A stretch of 57,445 bases of DNA, taken from the NCBI RefSeq assembly GCF_000330505.1, contig NW_004443692.1, positions 558,540 through 615,984 on the forward strand, written 5' to 3'. Positions 29,285-40,043 of this stretch are shown piece after piece. Each line of letters starts with the position of its first letter. Within the stretch, counting starts at the first letter, position 1. The position numbers and the translations under genes are program-made. Source of the stretch: Entamoeba invadens IP1 (lineage: Eukaryota > Evosea > Mastigamoebida > Endamoebidae). The notes under the pieces are model-generated. The model had not been told where the DNA came from. It saw only the letters and a program-made list of their open reading frames with translations, and made no database searches.

Positions 29285-30875
29285 TCAATAAAACACATTT
29301 CCACAGTCGAATCCAACAAATTCTGAGCATTTTAGTCTCACGCCAACCGTCTTATTTTGTTTGTTAATCGGTTTGAGTAAGGTTTCACCTTTCATCCCAA
29401 CCCAAACAACTTGTTCGTCTTCAAAAACGAACCCAATTTCAGGGTCTAAGCAATTCCATGGCGTTTTGTTGACAACAACCATATCACCAAAGACCTGTGC
29501 ATTACATTCAAACCCGGGTTGAAATGCAGACAACGCGCCAATGACACACACCCCAACGACTGAAATTCCTAAAAACAAGTAAAACACGTTTTTCCATTGA
29601 CAGAAAAACTGTCCCCACAGCCACATCCCAAGCACCAACACCAAGTAAATGCCCACAACCCTAATCGAACTTCCTACCAAAAAAGAAAATGCTCCACACA
29701 CTATCCCAAGTGTTATTAAGATGGAAAATCCCATTTTAACAGACGCTTTTTTGTTACCTTTTCTCATCGCCGAATACCATAACCCCCCACTCAGTATCAT
29801 CATATATATCCATAGAAAAGGTAATGTGATGTACATCACGGACATCACAACACTCAAGATCGTCACTATAATTGCACTTGGGAGAGTAAAACACTTTGGT
29901 CCAAGGGAGATATCATACTCTTCTCTGAACGAATTGGACTCTTTTAACACATTTTTACACTCTTCCATTATTTGCACACTTTGGTCGTAGTCGACATTCA
30001 TTCCACGAACTTCTTTGTCCAACTCTTTTACAGACTCAACTACAAATGGAATCAATGATACAGGATCTATACTCAACAGACCATTTTCGTCGGTTTTGAC
30101 CAACTCCGGAAACACTTCTTTCAGTTCTTGTGCGATGAATCCATAGGATTCCGTTGTTGCATTGTCATACGTGTATATCTTACCAATAACATTAAGTAAC
30201 CTGTGTAACGCATTTCCGATCGGCGCAATTTTAGTCTTTGTGCGAGCGTCACTCAATTGGAAAAATCCGTTTTCTGCAAAGACACTACCTAACACATGAA
30301 GTTGTTTTAAAGTCGGCGAAATCTGTTCGACTGTGATGAAGTCATCGTTCGGTAAGTATTTTATAGTTGGAGGGGATGTGCTTTGTGTGAGTGGAGGGAG
30401 GTCCAAACTCGACGGATCGCATGCGAACGTCTCTGATGGTGGGGAGTGGGCTTGTTGTGTTTCCGACGATAAATGGAATTGCATTTCCTGTTCCTCCACC
30501 AAGTAGTTGAATTCTCTTTGTTTCTTGTCGAGTTGTGTATTGACTATTTGTTGTATCGAAACAGGCAATTTGCGTTTTCTCATATTAATTTCGTCTTGTG
30601 AGAACAGCAAATACTGTTCGCAAAGTTCGCGAGGGATTTCTTTGTTTTCTAAATTTTTGAAAGCGCTTTTGTGGTACTCCGGATATATGAATTTCAAGTG
30701 ACTATCCCATATATGTGATATCATCTTATCGTTACTCTGACCATTCTTATACACAAAATATAAAACAACAAACATTGTATTTGGTTTTTGGTGGTTCCGT
30801 ACATCCTGGAAATGTACAAAGCCAGTCTTTATATCTAATTCGTTGTTTTGAAGTGTTTTTTGTGTCTGCCTCCAT
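29285..30875 (-). CDS. Zinc-finger plus self-cleaving ICA (S74/MYRF-type) membrane protein, 2 exons
   Basis: Exons 30875-30774 and 30736-29285 encode 517 residues. The 37-nt intron (GTTTGT to CAG, phase 0) joins WLCTFPGCTEPPKTKYN to SNDKMISHIWDSHLKFIYP, making a C2H2-like finger (C-x4-C-x16-H-x4-H). After a polar linker comes an intramolecular chaperone auto-processing domain: VFAENGFFQLSDARTKTKIA, ESYGFIAQELKEVFPELV and PFVVESVKELDKEV. Ser196 and Lys201 are spaced as in the Ser-Lys dyad of MYRF and phage tail-spike S74 peptidases. Four or five membrane helices and a Cys-containing C-terminal domain follow. In MYRF, trimerisation and self-cleavage free a transcription factor from the ER membrane; the same logic is inferred here, with a zinc finger instead of the Ndt80 domain. 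Confidence 0.78.
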
Positions 30876-31056
30876 TCAGTGCTTTTATAGTTTACCTTCT
30901 TATTATTTCATTTTATTATAAGTATTAAGTAATGATTTATTAGTTGAATTGATTACTAATTTATTCTATTTTTGTATTTTCAAAAACAATTCCTCACCTA
31001 TTTAATAATTTAATAATTTATTATTGTTATAACTAAAATTCAAATATATTTATATA

Positions 31057-31860
31057 GTCGGGGGATAAATGGCATTAAAAAGGGACAAAGGTAGTTAATT
31101 TTGATAAATATAATTTTGAAACTATAATTTTTAAAAAATCTATTTAAAGGTCAAAATAAACATAAAATTAAAATAATAATATAAATTATCGTTTTTTATT
31201 TTAAATGATTATAAATTGAATAATTATAAATTTCTATTTCAAAAATAAACAAAAACACCTCAATTTGTTCACTTAAAAAATGTGGAAGTCTAAAACGCAG
31301 CACTTTTTATGGTTTGTCTGAAACTTGTTTTGTTAAAGAATTTTTCCTTTGTTTTTTCCTTTGTTTCATTTCTTTTCTGCTCTTTTTCAACTCCAATTGT
31401 TTTTATGTTAAAATGGTCTTTCTCTTATCTTTTCTCAATGGAAATGGTTCAACAACGAAAGATTGAAAGATTGAAATAACAAATGATGATTTTTCAGTGA
31501 TTCCCTGACACTTTCAAAAATTGACACTGTTGTTAATTCATTAAACTCTGGCATTTTAACCATATACATCATGAATATATATTGAAATACAGTTTTTAAA
31601 CTGGTTTCTAGTATTTAAATTGCTTTTTTATGTTGATTGCCTGTGGTTATTTCATCAAGGGTTCCTTTCTCTTCTTCTTCCATTGTTTTCAAAGATTGAA
31701 TAATATCAAAAATAGATAGTTATGGTTTTCTTTTATTATTTTCAAAGTAGTTAATTGAAAAAACCCTTCTAATACTTTTATGGTTAAATAAATTATATTT
31801 TATAGTTTTTTACTCAAATTAACTACTTCTGTCCCAAATTAACCCCCTTTATCACCCGAC
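31057..31860. mobile_element. 804-bp MITE-like element with terminal inverted repeats
   Basis: The left end GTCGGGGGATAAATGG at 31057 and the complement of the right end, GTCGGGTGATAAAGGG, match over about 55 bp with scattered differences, including GGGACAAAGGTAGTTAATTT on the left against GGGACAGAAGTAGTTAATTT on the right. Both ends are bordered by TATA, consistent with a TA target duplication. The interior has no open frame of useful length, so it would be a non-autonomous element depending on a transposase elsewhere. The interior is T-rich on the plus strand (31320-31420). Confidence 0.75.
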
Positions 31861-32075
31861 TATATATAAAAATTATTCTATTTGTGAAAAAAACTACACA
31901 ATATAGTAAAAATAAATTATTTATTATTCTATTAGCAATAACCCCTTTTGAACTGAAATAAAAGAATAAATTCAGTTCACCTTAACATCATCTAATAGAA
32001 AACTTGAAACAATTTAAAATGTCCCGATAACACTAAAGAATAGGGCGAAGTTTCTTTTTAATTTCCAAAGCGAAA

Positions 32076-32092
32076 AGAACTTAGAAAGAACT
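32076..32092 (+). promoter_or_regulatory. Two tandem GAAC motifs
   Basis: AGAACT occurs twice, at 32076-32081 and 32087-32092, just before the ATG at 32103. The second is followed by TTAATAAAG and has the usual short distance to the start. Confidence 0.5.
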
Positions 32093-32102
32093 TTAATAAA
32101 GA

Positions 32103-33635
32103 ATGCTTCTTTATTTCTTGTTTGGCGTTGCATTTGCATCGACATATTTCTCAGTTATCGAGAGCGTTGATAACACATACAGAGTAGTTCCTGGCCGCTT
32201 TAAGGATAACTGTGCGATTGGGTATTTTGATGATACAAAAGATGCGACTGGATGGGGACAACTATACCTCAAATCAAACCAAAACCTTGCAGATGACAAG
32301 CAGTCTTATTGTCTTGGATACTTAGAGGCTTACTTGACACACCACCAAATGTATTTGTATTGGAACAATTACAAAATGAACGAATACAACAAAGGGATAT
32401 TTAGTGACACATTAAAGAGTGTCATGATTGAGCAACTTGGTTTCTTCAAGGCACAGAGCCTCTCAGCGACCAACGATTATTGGAAACATCAAAAAGTGAT
32501 ATTGTCACAGTTCAACGGTCTTGTAGATGCGTACACTGAATTCAGTCCGTCGACTGAGGCACTTCCCGAGATTGAAATCTACATGTTGCTCTCTGTTGGT
32601 GACCTTGAGAACTTAAATGAAGTCTACAAAACTGGAACTGAGCCCAAGACATCTATAGTATACATGTCTAAAGCATATCCAGACTTGGTCTTCCATGAAT
32701 GTAGTGCTTTAGTCCGCAATGTCGATGATGAGATTTACTTTGGTCATGCCACATGGAGAGGGTATTATGCCATGTTAAGAATATATAAAATATATGACGT
32801 TAAGTACAATAATAGAAGAATCAGAATGAGCTTCTCTTCATCGCCAGGACTGATCCATTCGAAAGATGATTATTATACTGTTAATACAGACGACAACTCC
32901 CTCTTTGTAATGGAGACTACAAACAGTGTTTATGACACTTCTTTGATTGGATCAATTGCTGACAAATTGTTGTCATGGCAGAGAATTTTAGGCTCGCTGT
33001 ATTACGACACCGACGCTAAAACTTTTGTTGAGACTATTAAACAATACAACTCGGGAACTTATAACAATCAGTGGATTGTGTTTGATGCAAACGCTTGGAA
33101 ATTGAAGAAGGAAGCACTTTTCATATGCGAACAGATGCCTGGTTTGATGAAATCACTTGATGTCACCGACTTCTTGACTACTGGCGATCATTATTGGGGT
33201 TCTTTTAATGTGCCTTATGACACTGAAATATATGAGAAATCGGGCTATTCACAAAAGTATCCCGATGTGAATGAATACACAGATAATGCACGCGCAAAGA
33301 TATTCAAGAGAGACGCAGTCAAAGTGACTAATATGGACGAGATGAAACACATCATGTTATACAATGACTATTTGAACGACGAACTCTCGCTGAAAGAGCC
33401 TTCCAATGCTATTGCAGCTCGATACGACTTGAGAAGTACAGAGTTGCCTCCCGCTTTTGGTGCTATTGATGGCAAAATTGTTAAGGTCTCCGAACCACAC
33501 ATCACACACGCCATTTCTGGACCAACACATCAAGAGCAAACCCCATTTGATTTCAAAGCATTCCCAGACGTCGTTCGTGAAGGTGTTCCAGACCTTTTCA
33601 ATTTCGACTGGGTTGTCGAAGATGACAGAAAATAA
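32103..33635 (+). CDS. Phospholipase B-like (lamina ancestor) secreted/lysosomal hydrolase
   Basis: The protein has 510 residues and no intron. It begins with a signal peptide (MLLYFLFGVAFAS). The family consists of N-terminal-nucleophile hydrolases of lysosomes or secretions that are activated by cleavage before a cysteine. That site is visible at VFHECSALVRN with Cys200. Other family blocks are LGYLEAYLTH near the N-terminus, GHATWRGYYAMLRIYK, FSSSPGLIHSKDDYY, NNQWIVFDANAWK and the C-terminal YDLRS followed by FGAIDGKIV. Length is typical. Related Dictyostelium enzymes deacylate phospholipids. Expected location is lysosome, phagosome or outside the cell. Confidence 0.92.
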   Translation: MLLYFLFGVAFASTYFSVIESVDNTYRVVPGRFKDNCAIGYFDDTKDATGWGQLYLKSNQNLADDKQSYCLGYLEAYLTHHQMYLYWNNYKMNEYNKGIFSDTLKSVMIEQLGFFKAQSLSATNDYWKHQKVILSQFNGLVDAYTEFSPSTEALPEIEIYMLLSVGDLENLNEVYKTGTEPKTSIVYMSKAYPDLVFHECSALVRNVDDEIYFGHATWRGYYAMLRIYKIYDVKYNNRRIRMSFSSSPGLIHSKDDYYTVNTDDNSLFVMETTNSVYDTSLIGSIADKLLSWQRILGSLYYDTDAKTFVETIKQYNSGTYNNQWIVFDANAWKLKKEALFICEQMPGLMKSLDVTDFLTTGDHYWGSFNVPYDTEIYEKSGYSQKYPDVNEYTDNARAKIFKRDAVKVTNMDEMKHIMLYNDYLNDELSLKEPSNAIAARYDLRSTELPPAFGAIDGKIVKVSEPHITHAISGPTHQEQTPFDFKAFPDVVREGVPDLFNFDWVVEDDRK

Positions 33636-33788
33636 ATACTTTTCTCTTACATTTGGGTTTCGCTCTACAATAGTATAAATTTTATTTATACTATCGTAAT
33701 TATAATTAATAATTTTATAATAATTAATAATTATAATAATTTAATAACTTGAAGAGTCAAAAGAGATAAATTCATAAAAATTCAGAAA

Positions 33789-33855
33789 GCACTAAAGGCC
33801 TAAAAAGCCACAGTTTATTCTTCCAAACTCCCTGGGTTCAACTCCTGGTTAGTAC
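33789..33855 (+). tRNA. tRNA-like element, probably degenerate
   Basis: The B-box-like GGGTTCAACTCC has a T-arm (CTGGG/CCTGG around TTCAACT, with wobble pairs). GCACTAA at the start pairs with TTAGTAC at the end with one mismatch (C-A), GGC/GCC could form a D-arm, and AGTTT/AAACT an anticodon-type stem with eight loop bases. T runs follow at 33858. The D-loop lacks the invariant GG and the anticodon loop is one base too long, so it is not a standard tRNA. It could be a decayed tRNA or another Pol III-type element. Confidence 0.3.
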
Positions 33856-34181
33856 GATTTTTTGTTTTTTATTTTTTTATAATTATTATATTTTTTAATT
33901 AATTATTGTTTTATAATTATTTTACTATTACTGGGATATTAATTTAATAATTGATGATTTTCCATTTTTTGCTTTGCTATTTAAAGTGTTGATAAGAGTT
34001 AATGAAAAATAACATATCAAAAATACATAAAAAGACGAAAAAGTTGTTATTCAATAAATAACAACAATAATAAAGAGTGTTATATTATATATAAAAATGA
34101 AGAGTAAAAGACAACTACACAAGAGTAATAAATTGTGTATCAAAAATTAATACACACACTCAAAAGTAACTTAAAAATCAA

Positions 34182-37100
34182 ATGACCGAAACTGAGTCTC
34201 TTGGCGAAATGTGTGACCTTCGATTTTTTGAATCTGGTCTTTCTACAAAAGAGATTCCAAAGTTCAAGGATGTGTACTACATTACAAAAAACGTGAACGT
34301 TTACGAGCCTTTTACAATAGAGATTTATGCATCACTTCTTTTCAACGTTAAAAAAGATTTTGTCGTTACGCTGACTGGGATGAAGTTAGACAAAAATAAT
34401 AAATATCAGATCTTTCAAAATTTTGAAGATGACTCAACAAAGCAAAAAGCGACAAAAGAGTCTCATTTAGGCCAAACAACATTTGTGAAATATGACATGG
34501 CCAAAGCCCTTGAAATTATGGGGAAAACGAATGCGGACTACTCCAAGAGTATCAGTGATGGGGTTTCCGAGTCGTTCTTTGCTATGAAAAAGGTAGAAGA
34601 TAACATTCGAGACAAATTGGCGTATTATTGGAGAGAAGACGGGGACAAACTCAAAAAGTTTCAGTTTGAGGCCAAAGTGTTCAACCCTAATGACGTCATC
34701 ACCATCCCCATCTTCTTTAACTTAGCTTTAAAAGATCATTTAAATATAGGCTTTAAACAATATCAAATTAACATCGACTGTTATTCAACATCTTCAATAG
34801 CTCAAAATGAAATGAAGCTCAGTGATATTATTGAAACTCCTTTAAGTATGGAATTGATTAAAATCAGCGAGTGTTCTATTCCAAAGAACGACGAAGTTTC
34901 AACGAAGTACCCTGCCTTCTGCCTTAACAAGGAGAATGGGAAATTGTTTTCACAGAGAATTGTTGAGAAATTGCTTGGAAGAGATGGGAAGATCAAAAAC
35001 AACGACTTTGAGGCTTTACCCAAATTGTATTCTATGAGGTATGAAGAGCGAACTAAATTTCTTCAGAACTGTCGCAACCGGACTATAGCAAGTGAGAATG
35101 AGTTACTCACTAAAATGGAAGAGGAAAGAAGGAAATTGTTTGTACCATTTTTTGGGAAGGTTGAGATGGATGTGACGTGCTTTGTGTTTATGGAAGTAAA
35201 GACTTTAGAATATGAAATGAAGATTCGAGAGAGGAAATTGCCGTTGATTGAAGTCTTGAAGATGACAATAAATGTTGCAAAGGGAGTACAAGCACTTAAT
35301 TCGTTTGGATTAGTCCACGGGAATTTGAATCCACAAACCATTTATTTCCAAAATGGCGCACCTATAATTGGGAGTGTGGAGTATTCGCAGAAGAGTGGGA
35401 AGAGTAAAGAAGATATAGGAAGTCATGACCCCTTACTCATGATAACAGCAAAAGAAAAGAATTCGTTGTTTTCACCACCGGAGAACAAATACATAGAACG
35501 CAGTGATGTATATTCATTAGGCGTTTTAATCTTGTATTTACTGTCTGTTGCAACGACTCATAATACGACTGAGAAGTTATCCAATTTCTTAAAACAGTTA
35601 GAGAGTCACCAATTTACTGATGAAATGAAGGCATTGAAAATGCCTGAATCGTTGAGGAACTTAATAATCACGTGTTTGAAGAAGGTCAGTGATACTGAAT
35701 ACTTCGATGAACAGAAAACATGTGAAGCGCTTGCGGCATTTGAAATGGTGAAAGTCTTATTGATGGATAGAGAAAGTACTTCTAAGTGTATTAATACGGC
35801 TCACGAGCAAAATGTGGCTATATCAAAAACAACGAAAATAGTCGCCGGGCAAGTTAATAACTTGAAAGGCCTTCGCGACAAGATCACGGAGACGAAGAAC
35901 AACGCAATCATAATGAGTAATAACAAAGAGATCATAGCAGCCAAAAGCTCTGACTTGTCTAAGATGGTGAATAACCTTGTGAGCTCAGTTGATGGACTGA
36001 AGAGTAACATTGAAATGATCTCGTCAGACTTTTTTAAGAATGAGAAGGAGTTCAATACTGTGGTATATGAATTAAGTCAGATGTATGTCTTTATGAGATC
36101 GAATGAATATCAAACATCACCACAAAACACACAAAAAATAGAAAAAAAGTTTTATGAATTTTTAAATTGTGTTGGTCATGTCATTGGTGACGGCAAAAAC
36201 AAGATTGAAGAAAGTCTCAAAATTTTCCAGGAAATTTTGTACTCTGAAGTGGTCGGTGAGAAAAATAGGAAATTGGACATCGTCTCATTTTCTTTGATTG
36301 AACCTAATAAAAGTCTGGCCACTGCGTCAACTAATATTAAAATCGTTTTGAATTCGGGAATCAAAGAAAAGGGAGAAAGTGTCAAAAAAATGATTCAAGA
36401 AACTCAACTGATCGACGCATTGGCTCTTTCTATTACACCCCAAAACGAAGGAAATGACGTTGTCGATCAGAAAACAAAGGATCTTGAAAATAAACCACTG
36501 AACGAAGAACTTTCCCAGATGATTGATGAGGAAAAGCAAGAAGAATTGCATTTGTTTCACGAATCATATAAAAATCTCCAAAAGGAAGTGAAAATCCACG
36601 TAACTGAAGGTGGTGATAAAGAAAAAGTGGAAGAAAAGGCACAAACTTTGATCGACATGGAATATAAATTGAAAAAGACAGAAGAATTTCTGTTCATTTT
36701 GGAATCAAAACTCAAATTGAAAAAAGCCGAAGATTTGTACACGTCATCCGTCACCGATTTTGTTGCGAAAATCAAAGAGTCCAAAAACGAAAAAGAAAGT
36801 CTTGATGTACTTGAAGAAGAACTTGAAAATCTTGAAAGGGTGTATGACAAATATGCCAGAACGAAGATTGAACAAGCAAACCCCTTTACTTTTGATCTTG
36901 CAAACAATTTAGTGCGAGTAGAATTTTCATTAAAACTTATGGAGTTCGAATTGGCAGATCAAAAAATCATAACAGAAGAAGAAAAGAAACACACTGCGTC
37001 TGAAGTGGCTAACGCACTCCAAAACGAAATTAATAATCAGGTGACGTCACTCTTTGGTACGTACCCAGACGTCATGAAAGACATTAACAACACGTGGCGA

Positions 37101-38639
37101 GATTTAAAAAAGAAATGGGATGACACACAATGGGACCAACAATCACTTGAAACAATGGAAAGAGTTTACTTTGATCTATTAATCAACACGTACGAAAACG
37201 AAATTGATGACGTTAAACGGGAAGACTTCATTTCGAAAACAGTTGACGCTGCGTTCACCAAAATCAATAAAGCGTTCCAGAAAAAGCAAACTGCCGGCAC
37301 AAAAGCGATTTTCGACGAACTCACAAATCTTCAAAAAAAGATCAAATCAATCAACGACTCGTACTTTTTGGCAAAAACGAAAGATGAGAAAAAAGAGATT
37401 AGTGTTGAGGAATTAGTTAATAACAAAGAAGATTTAAATGTCGAAAAGATGAAAGAGAAAATAGCGAAACGCGCAGAGTTATATGGTTTTGATAATATAG
37501 AAAGACTGAGAACGTATGGGCTTATTAAGTTATTTAAAAATAATATCGATGTATACATAACAAGCAAAACTACTTTTAAAAGGAATGTGGATATGTTTTG
37601 GGATAAAACTGGGCAGTTGATAATGGAAATTGTTCCGAAGATGGAAGAACAGGTTGCGATCAACGTCGAGAAGGTCCAAGCAGATTTCAAAACGATCATG
37701 ACACACCTCGACGAATTTGTTGGGGCGGCAAATGACGTGTTTATCAATGAAAAGAAGAAAATAAGTCAAGCAGATGAAGTGGTAAAAACAGCTCTGAAAA
37801 GTATTGAAAAATCTCAACTCAATGAGGAGATCGCAATCTCAAAATCTCAGATCGTTTGTTACTTAAAAACAGTACAAAAAATACAAGGCAAAAGCGAGAA
37901 AGGAGTTATTGAGATTTTACAGCTGCTTGAAAACTGCTCAAAAAGCAAAGGCGACTTCTTGAATAATTATGATAACGAGATTGAGAACGTCGGAACGAAG
38001 AAGGAAAATTTAGTTGAAACACAGAAAATAGTGGAAAGCGTGAACATTGCTTTGAAAGAAGTTTCTGAAAATAAAGCATTTGATGGAAACAGTGAGAGCG
38101 GTAAGAAGCTACTTCAAGACCTCAATGTTCTCATTTCAGAGAAAAAGATACAAGAGATTGAAGACGTCGGAAAGAAACTACAGAAATTGGAAAAAAATGA
38201 AGAAGAAGACGAAAAGCTTGCAATTGTCAAAGAAATATTGGCCATTGTCGGGGAAGTACACGAGACACTCTGTGATCAAATCTCGGCGATACAAAATGAT
38301 TTCGACTTATTAGAAGAGAAAAAAAAGAACGCAGAAAAACTAATTGAAGTGTGTAAGAGCACTTCCGAAACGTGCAACAAACTCATGGGAGCGACCAAAG
38401 AAGAGGAATTTAATGACGTGTACAACTGCACTCAAGAGTTCTTTGACCTCATGAGGGTTGAGGACTTGGATATGATTAAAACGTTTAACTCGGTGTTTGA
38501 AAATACACTCAATGGGGAAATCGGAGTCGAAATCGAACTGGAGAAACAAAACGATGAGAAAAAGAACAATGAAAAGAGACCAACTCTTGCACAGTTGCTC
38601 AAACAGCTCAACGAAATCAAGTTGAATTACTTGTTATAA
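34182..38639 (+). CDS. Giant pseudokinase with long coiled-coil tail (1485 aa)
   Basis: One uninterrupted frame. Residues 1-230 are a beta-rich unknown domain. Residues about 285-530 form a protein-kinase fold recognisable from LIEVLKMTINVAKGVQALNS, LVHGNLNPQTIYF, FSPPENKYIERSDVYSLGVL and LRNLIITCLKKV. HRD is replaced by HGN, the metal-binding DFG by GSVEYS, and there is no clear glycine loop, so phosphotransfer is not expected. Residues about 560-1485 are mostly coiled coil rich in E and K. The kinase part follows the plan of the tyrosine-kinase-like group. It probably acts as a scaffold. The family was not recognised. It has no intron despite its length. Confidence 0.85.
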   Translation: MTETESLGEMCDLRFFESGLSTKEIPKFKDVYYITKNVNVYEPFTIEIYASLLFNVKKDFVVTLTGMKLDKNNKYQIFQNFEDDSTKQKATKESHLGQTTFVKYDMAKALEIMGKTNADYSKSISDGVSESFFAMKKVEDNIRDKLAYYWREDGDKLKKFQFEAKVFNPNDVITIPIFFNLALKDHLNIGFKQYQINIDCYSTSSIAQNEMKLSDIIETPLSMELIKISECSIPKNDEVSTKYPAFCLNKENGKLFSQRIVEKLLGRDGKIKNNDFEALPKLYSMRYEERTKFLQNCRNRTIASENELLTKMEEERRKLFVPFFGKVEMDVTCFVFMEVKTLEYEMKIRERKLPLIEVLKMTINVAKGVQALNSFGLVHGNLNPQTIYFQNGAPIIGSVEYSQKSGKSKEDIGSHDPLLMITAKEKNSLFSPPENKYIERSDVYSLGVLILYLLSVATTHNTTEKLSNFLKQLESHQFTDEMKALKMPESLRNLIITCLKKVSDTEYFDEQKTCEALAAFEMVKVLLMDRESTSKCINTAHEQNVAISKTTKIVAGQVNNLKGLRDKITETKNNAIIMSNNKEIIAAKSSDLSKMVNNLVSSVDGLKSNIEMISSDFFKNEKEFNTVVYELSQMYVFMRSNEYQTSPQNTQKIEKKFYEFLNCVGHVIGDGKNKIEESLKIFQEILYSEVVGEKNRKLDIVSFSLIEPNKSLATASTNIKIVLNSGIKEKGESVKKMIQETQLIDALALSITPQNEGNDVVDQKTKDLENKPLNEELSQMIDEEKQEELHLFHESYKNLQKEVKIHVTEGGDKEKVEEKAQTLIDMEYKLKKTEEFLFILESKLKLKKAEDLYTSSVTDFVAKIKESKNEKESLDVLEEELENLERVYDKYARTKIEQANPFTFDLANNLVRVEFSLKLMEFELADQKIITEEEKKHTASEVANALQNEINNQVTSLFGTYPDVMKDINNTWRDLKKKWDDTQWDQQSLETMERVYFDLLINTYENEIDDVKREDFISKTVDAAFTKINKAFQKKQTAGTKAIFDELTNLQKKIKSINDSYFLAKTKDEKKEISVEELVNNKEDLNVEKMKEKIAKRAELYGFDNIERLRTYGLIKLFKNNIDVYITSKTTFKRNVDMFWDKTGQLIMEIVPKMEEQVAINVEKVQADFKTIMTHLDEFVGAANDVFINEKKKISQADEVVKTALKSIEKSQLNEEIAISKSQIVCYLKTVQKIQGKSEKGVIEILQLLENCSKSKGDFLNNYDNEIENVGTKKENLVETQKIVESVNIALKEVSENKAFDGNSESGKKLLQDLNVLISEKKIQEIEDVGKKLQKLEKNEEEDEKLAIVKEILAIVGEVHETLCDQISAIQNDFDLLEEKKKNAEKLIEVCKSTSETCNKLMGATKEEEFNDVYNCTQEFFDLMRVEDLDMIKTFNSVFENTLNGEIGVEIELEKQNDEKKNNEKRPTLAQLLKQLNEIKLNYLL

Positions 38640-38713
38640 TTCACTCAATTGTTTTCAGCTCGTTCTAATTACAAATTAAAATACAAATAAGATTTTAAAT
38701 GTGATAAATTGAA

Positions 38714-39884
38714 TTACTTCTTATCATTTAAAGAGTTCAATGGAGAAGTTTGGTTTATTGTTGTTGGTACAAAAATTTCTTCATCTTCTTGCATGAGTGG
38801 AGCTAACGACGCCTCATGGGAAGATTGAACGGAAAGTGAAGAAATTGTATTGACAATGACAGCGATATGCCGATACACAAATAACGAATCAAACACAAAA
38901 AGGCACACTTCCTGTTATTTTTTTTATTAAATGTGATTGATACGAAAAGAGCAAATGACAAACTGAGTGGAATAGTTGTCAAATTGATTGTCCGAGGATT
39001 TGTCAAAAATGAGAGTGACGAAACGACCAAAACGGTTAGACATAAAAAGGAGAATGTGTATAAATTGTTTTTGCTGATTTGTTATTGACATTAATAGTAA
39101 ATAATAATAGTAAATAATAATTATATATAATAATTATATAAAATAATAAATAATAAAAAAATAGAACAAACAACGATGTGAATGAATTTGTCGACGCATA
39201 ATAACAAGCCGAAGCTAATAAAAAAGAAAAAGACATTAAAACTCTGAGTACCATTGACAAAAAGATATGAGGGAGTGCTGCGTATAATACCAAAACAAAA
39301 GCTACAGTTCCATGTAAAGTAAAATTTACAAATAAAGCGCTTTGAGAGTTTTGGAGATTGTCGAAAGTCGTTTGGAACGGAAAGAACTTATTTTCATTTT
39401 CATCGACCAAAAATCTGTGGAGTGCAAGTGTAAACACGGCTAAGATACACGTGAGAAATAATAAGAAGAAATCAACAACATAAGTTGGCCTTCTCACTTT
39501 AGTAAGTAATACCAACACACAGCACACTACCATTTGAACGTTAGCATGGACTCCAGTATTAGTTTTATATAACACTGAATACGTAGTGACTACCCACCAA
39601 AAGATGCCAAGTGTAACAAAACAGAAAAATGCTATTCTGTCAATCTCAATCGAGATTTCTCTCTTATTAATGTATATCTCTGGAAGTCGTTCCGACCTCA
39701 TTATCCTTTTATCAATCTGAAAGAGAAATGGGCTAAAGACACACAACAACGTGATTATCACCAATGGAAAGATAATAAGTATCCTTCCTTTCATATTGGT
39801 GTTCTTATACGACTGTTTAAAATCGGCCAATTTGGTCGTAATCAATGAGACCATGCTTCTCATCACCACGCCACACTTCCCCAT
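38714..39884 (-). CDS. Multi-pass membrane protein, unknown (3 exons proposed)
   Basis: Exons proposed: 39884-39172, 39073-38944 and 38911-38714, giving 346 residues. Intron 1 (98 nt) runs GTTTGT to CAG, phase 2, and restores a hydrophobic frame (FKNNLYTFSFLCLTVLVVSS). Intron 2 would be only 32 nt (GTATCA to CAG, phase 0). It changes the tail from a short basic end that stops at 38803 to EVCLFVFDSLFVYRHIAVIV followed by a polar acidic tail. The protein has about seven hydrophobic segments. I chose the ATG at 39884 (MGKCGVVMRSMVSL) because the frame upstream opens only with GTG. Intron 2 is the doubtful part. Confidence 0.55.
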
Positions 39885-40043
39885 CGATTGTCTTCCAAAT
39901 ACAGTTTTAAAGTTTTTGTGATTCACCTCGGAGTACTATAATTCTAGTAAACAAACTATTATTTATAGTACAGTCTTTCCATTTCCAAAAGTCCCCATTT
40001 TGCTAGTTAAAAAAAAGCTACTAAGAACTCTAAAAGAAGAGTG

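Noticed and set aside
30930..32100. Possible gene inside the spacer upstream of the phospholipase B-like gene
   Set aside because: All frames are short. The region is better explained by the inverted-repeat element.
33660..33700. Hairpin ATAGTATAAA/TTTATACTAT after the phospholipase B-like gene as a terminator
   Set aside because: Pure A/T palindromes are common here by chance, and eukaryotic Pol II genes do not use such hairpins for termination.
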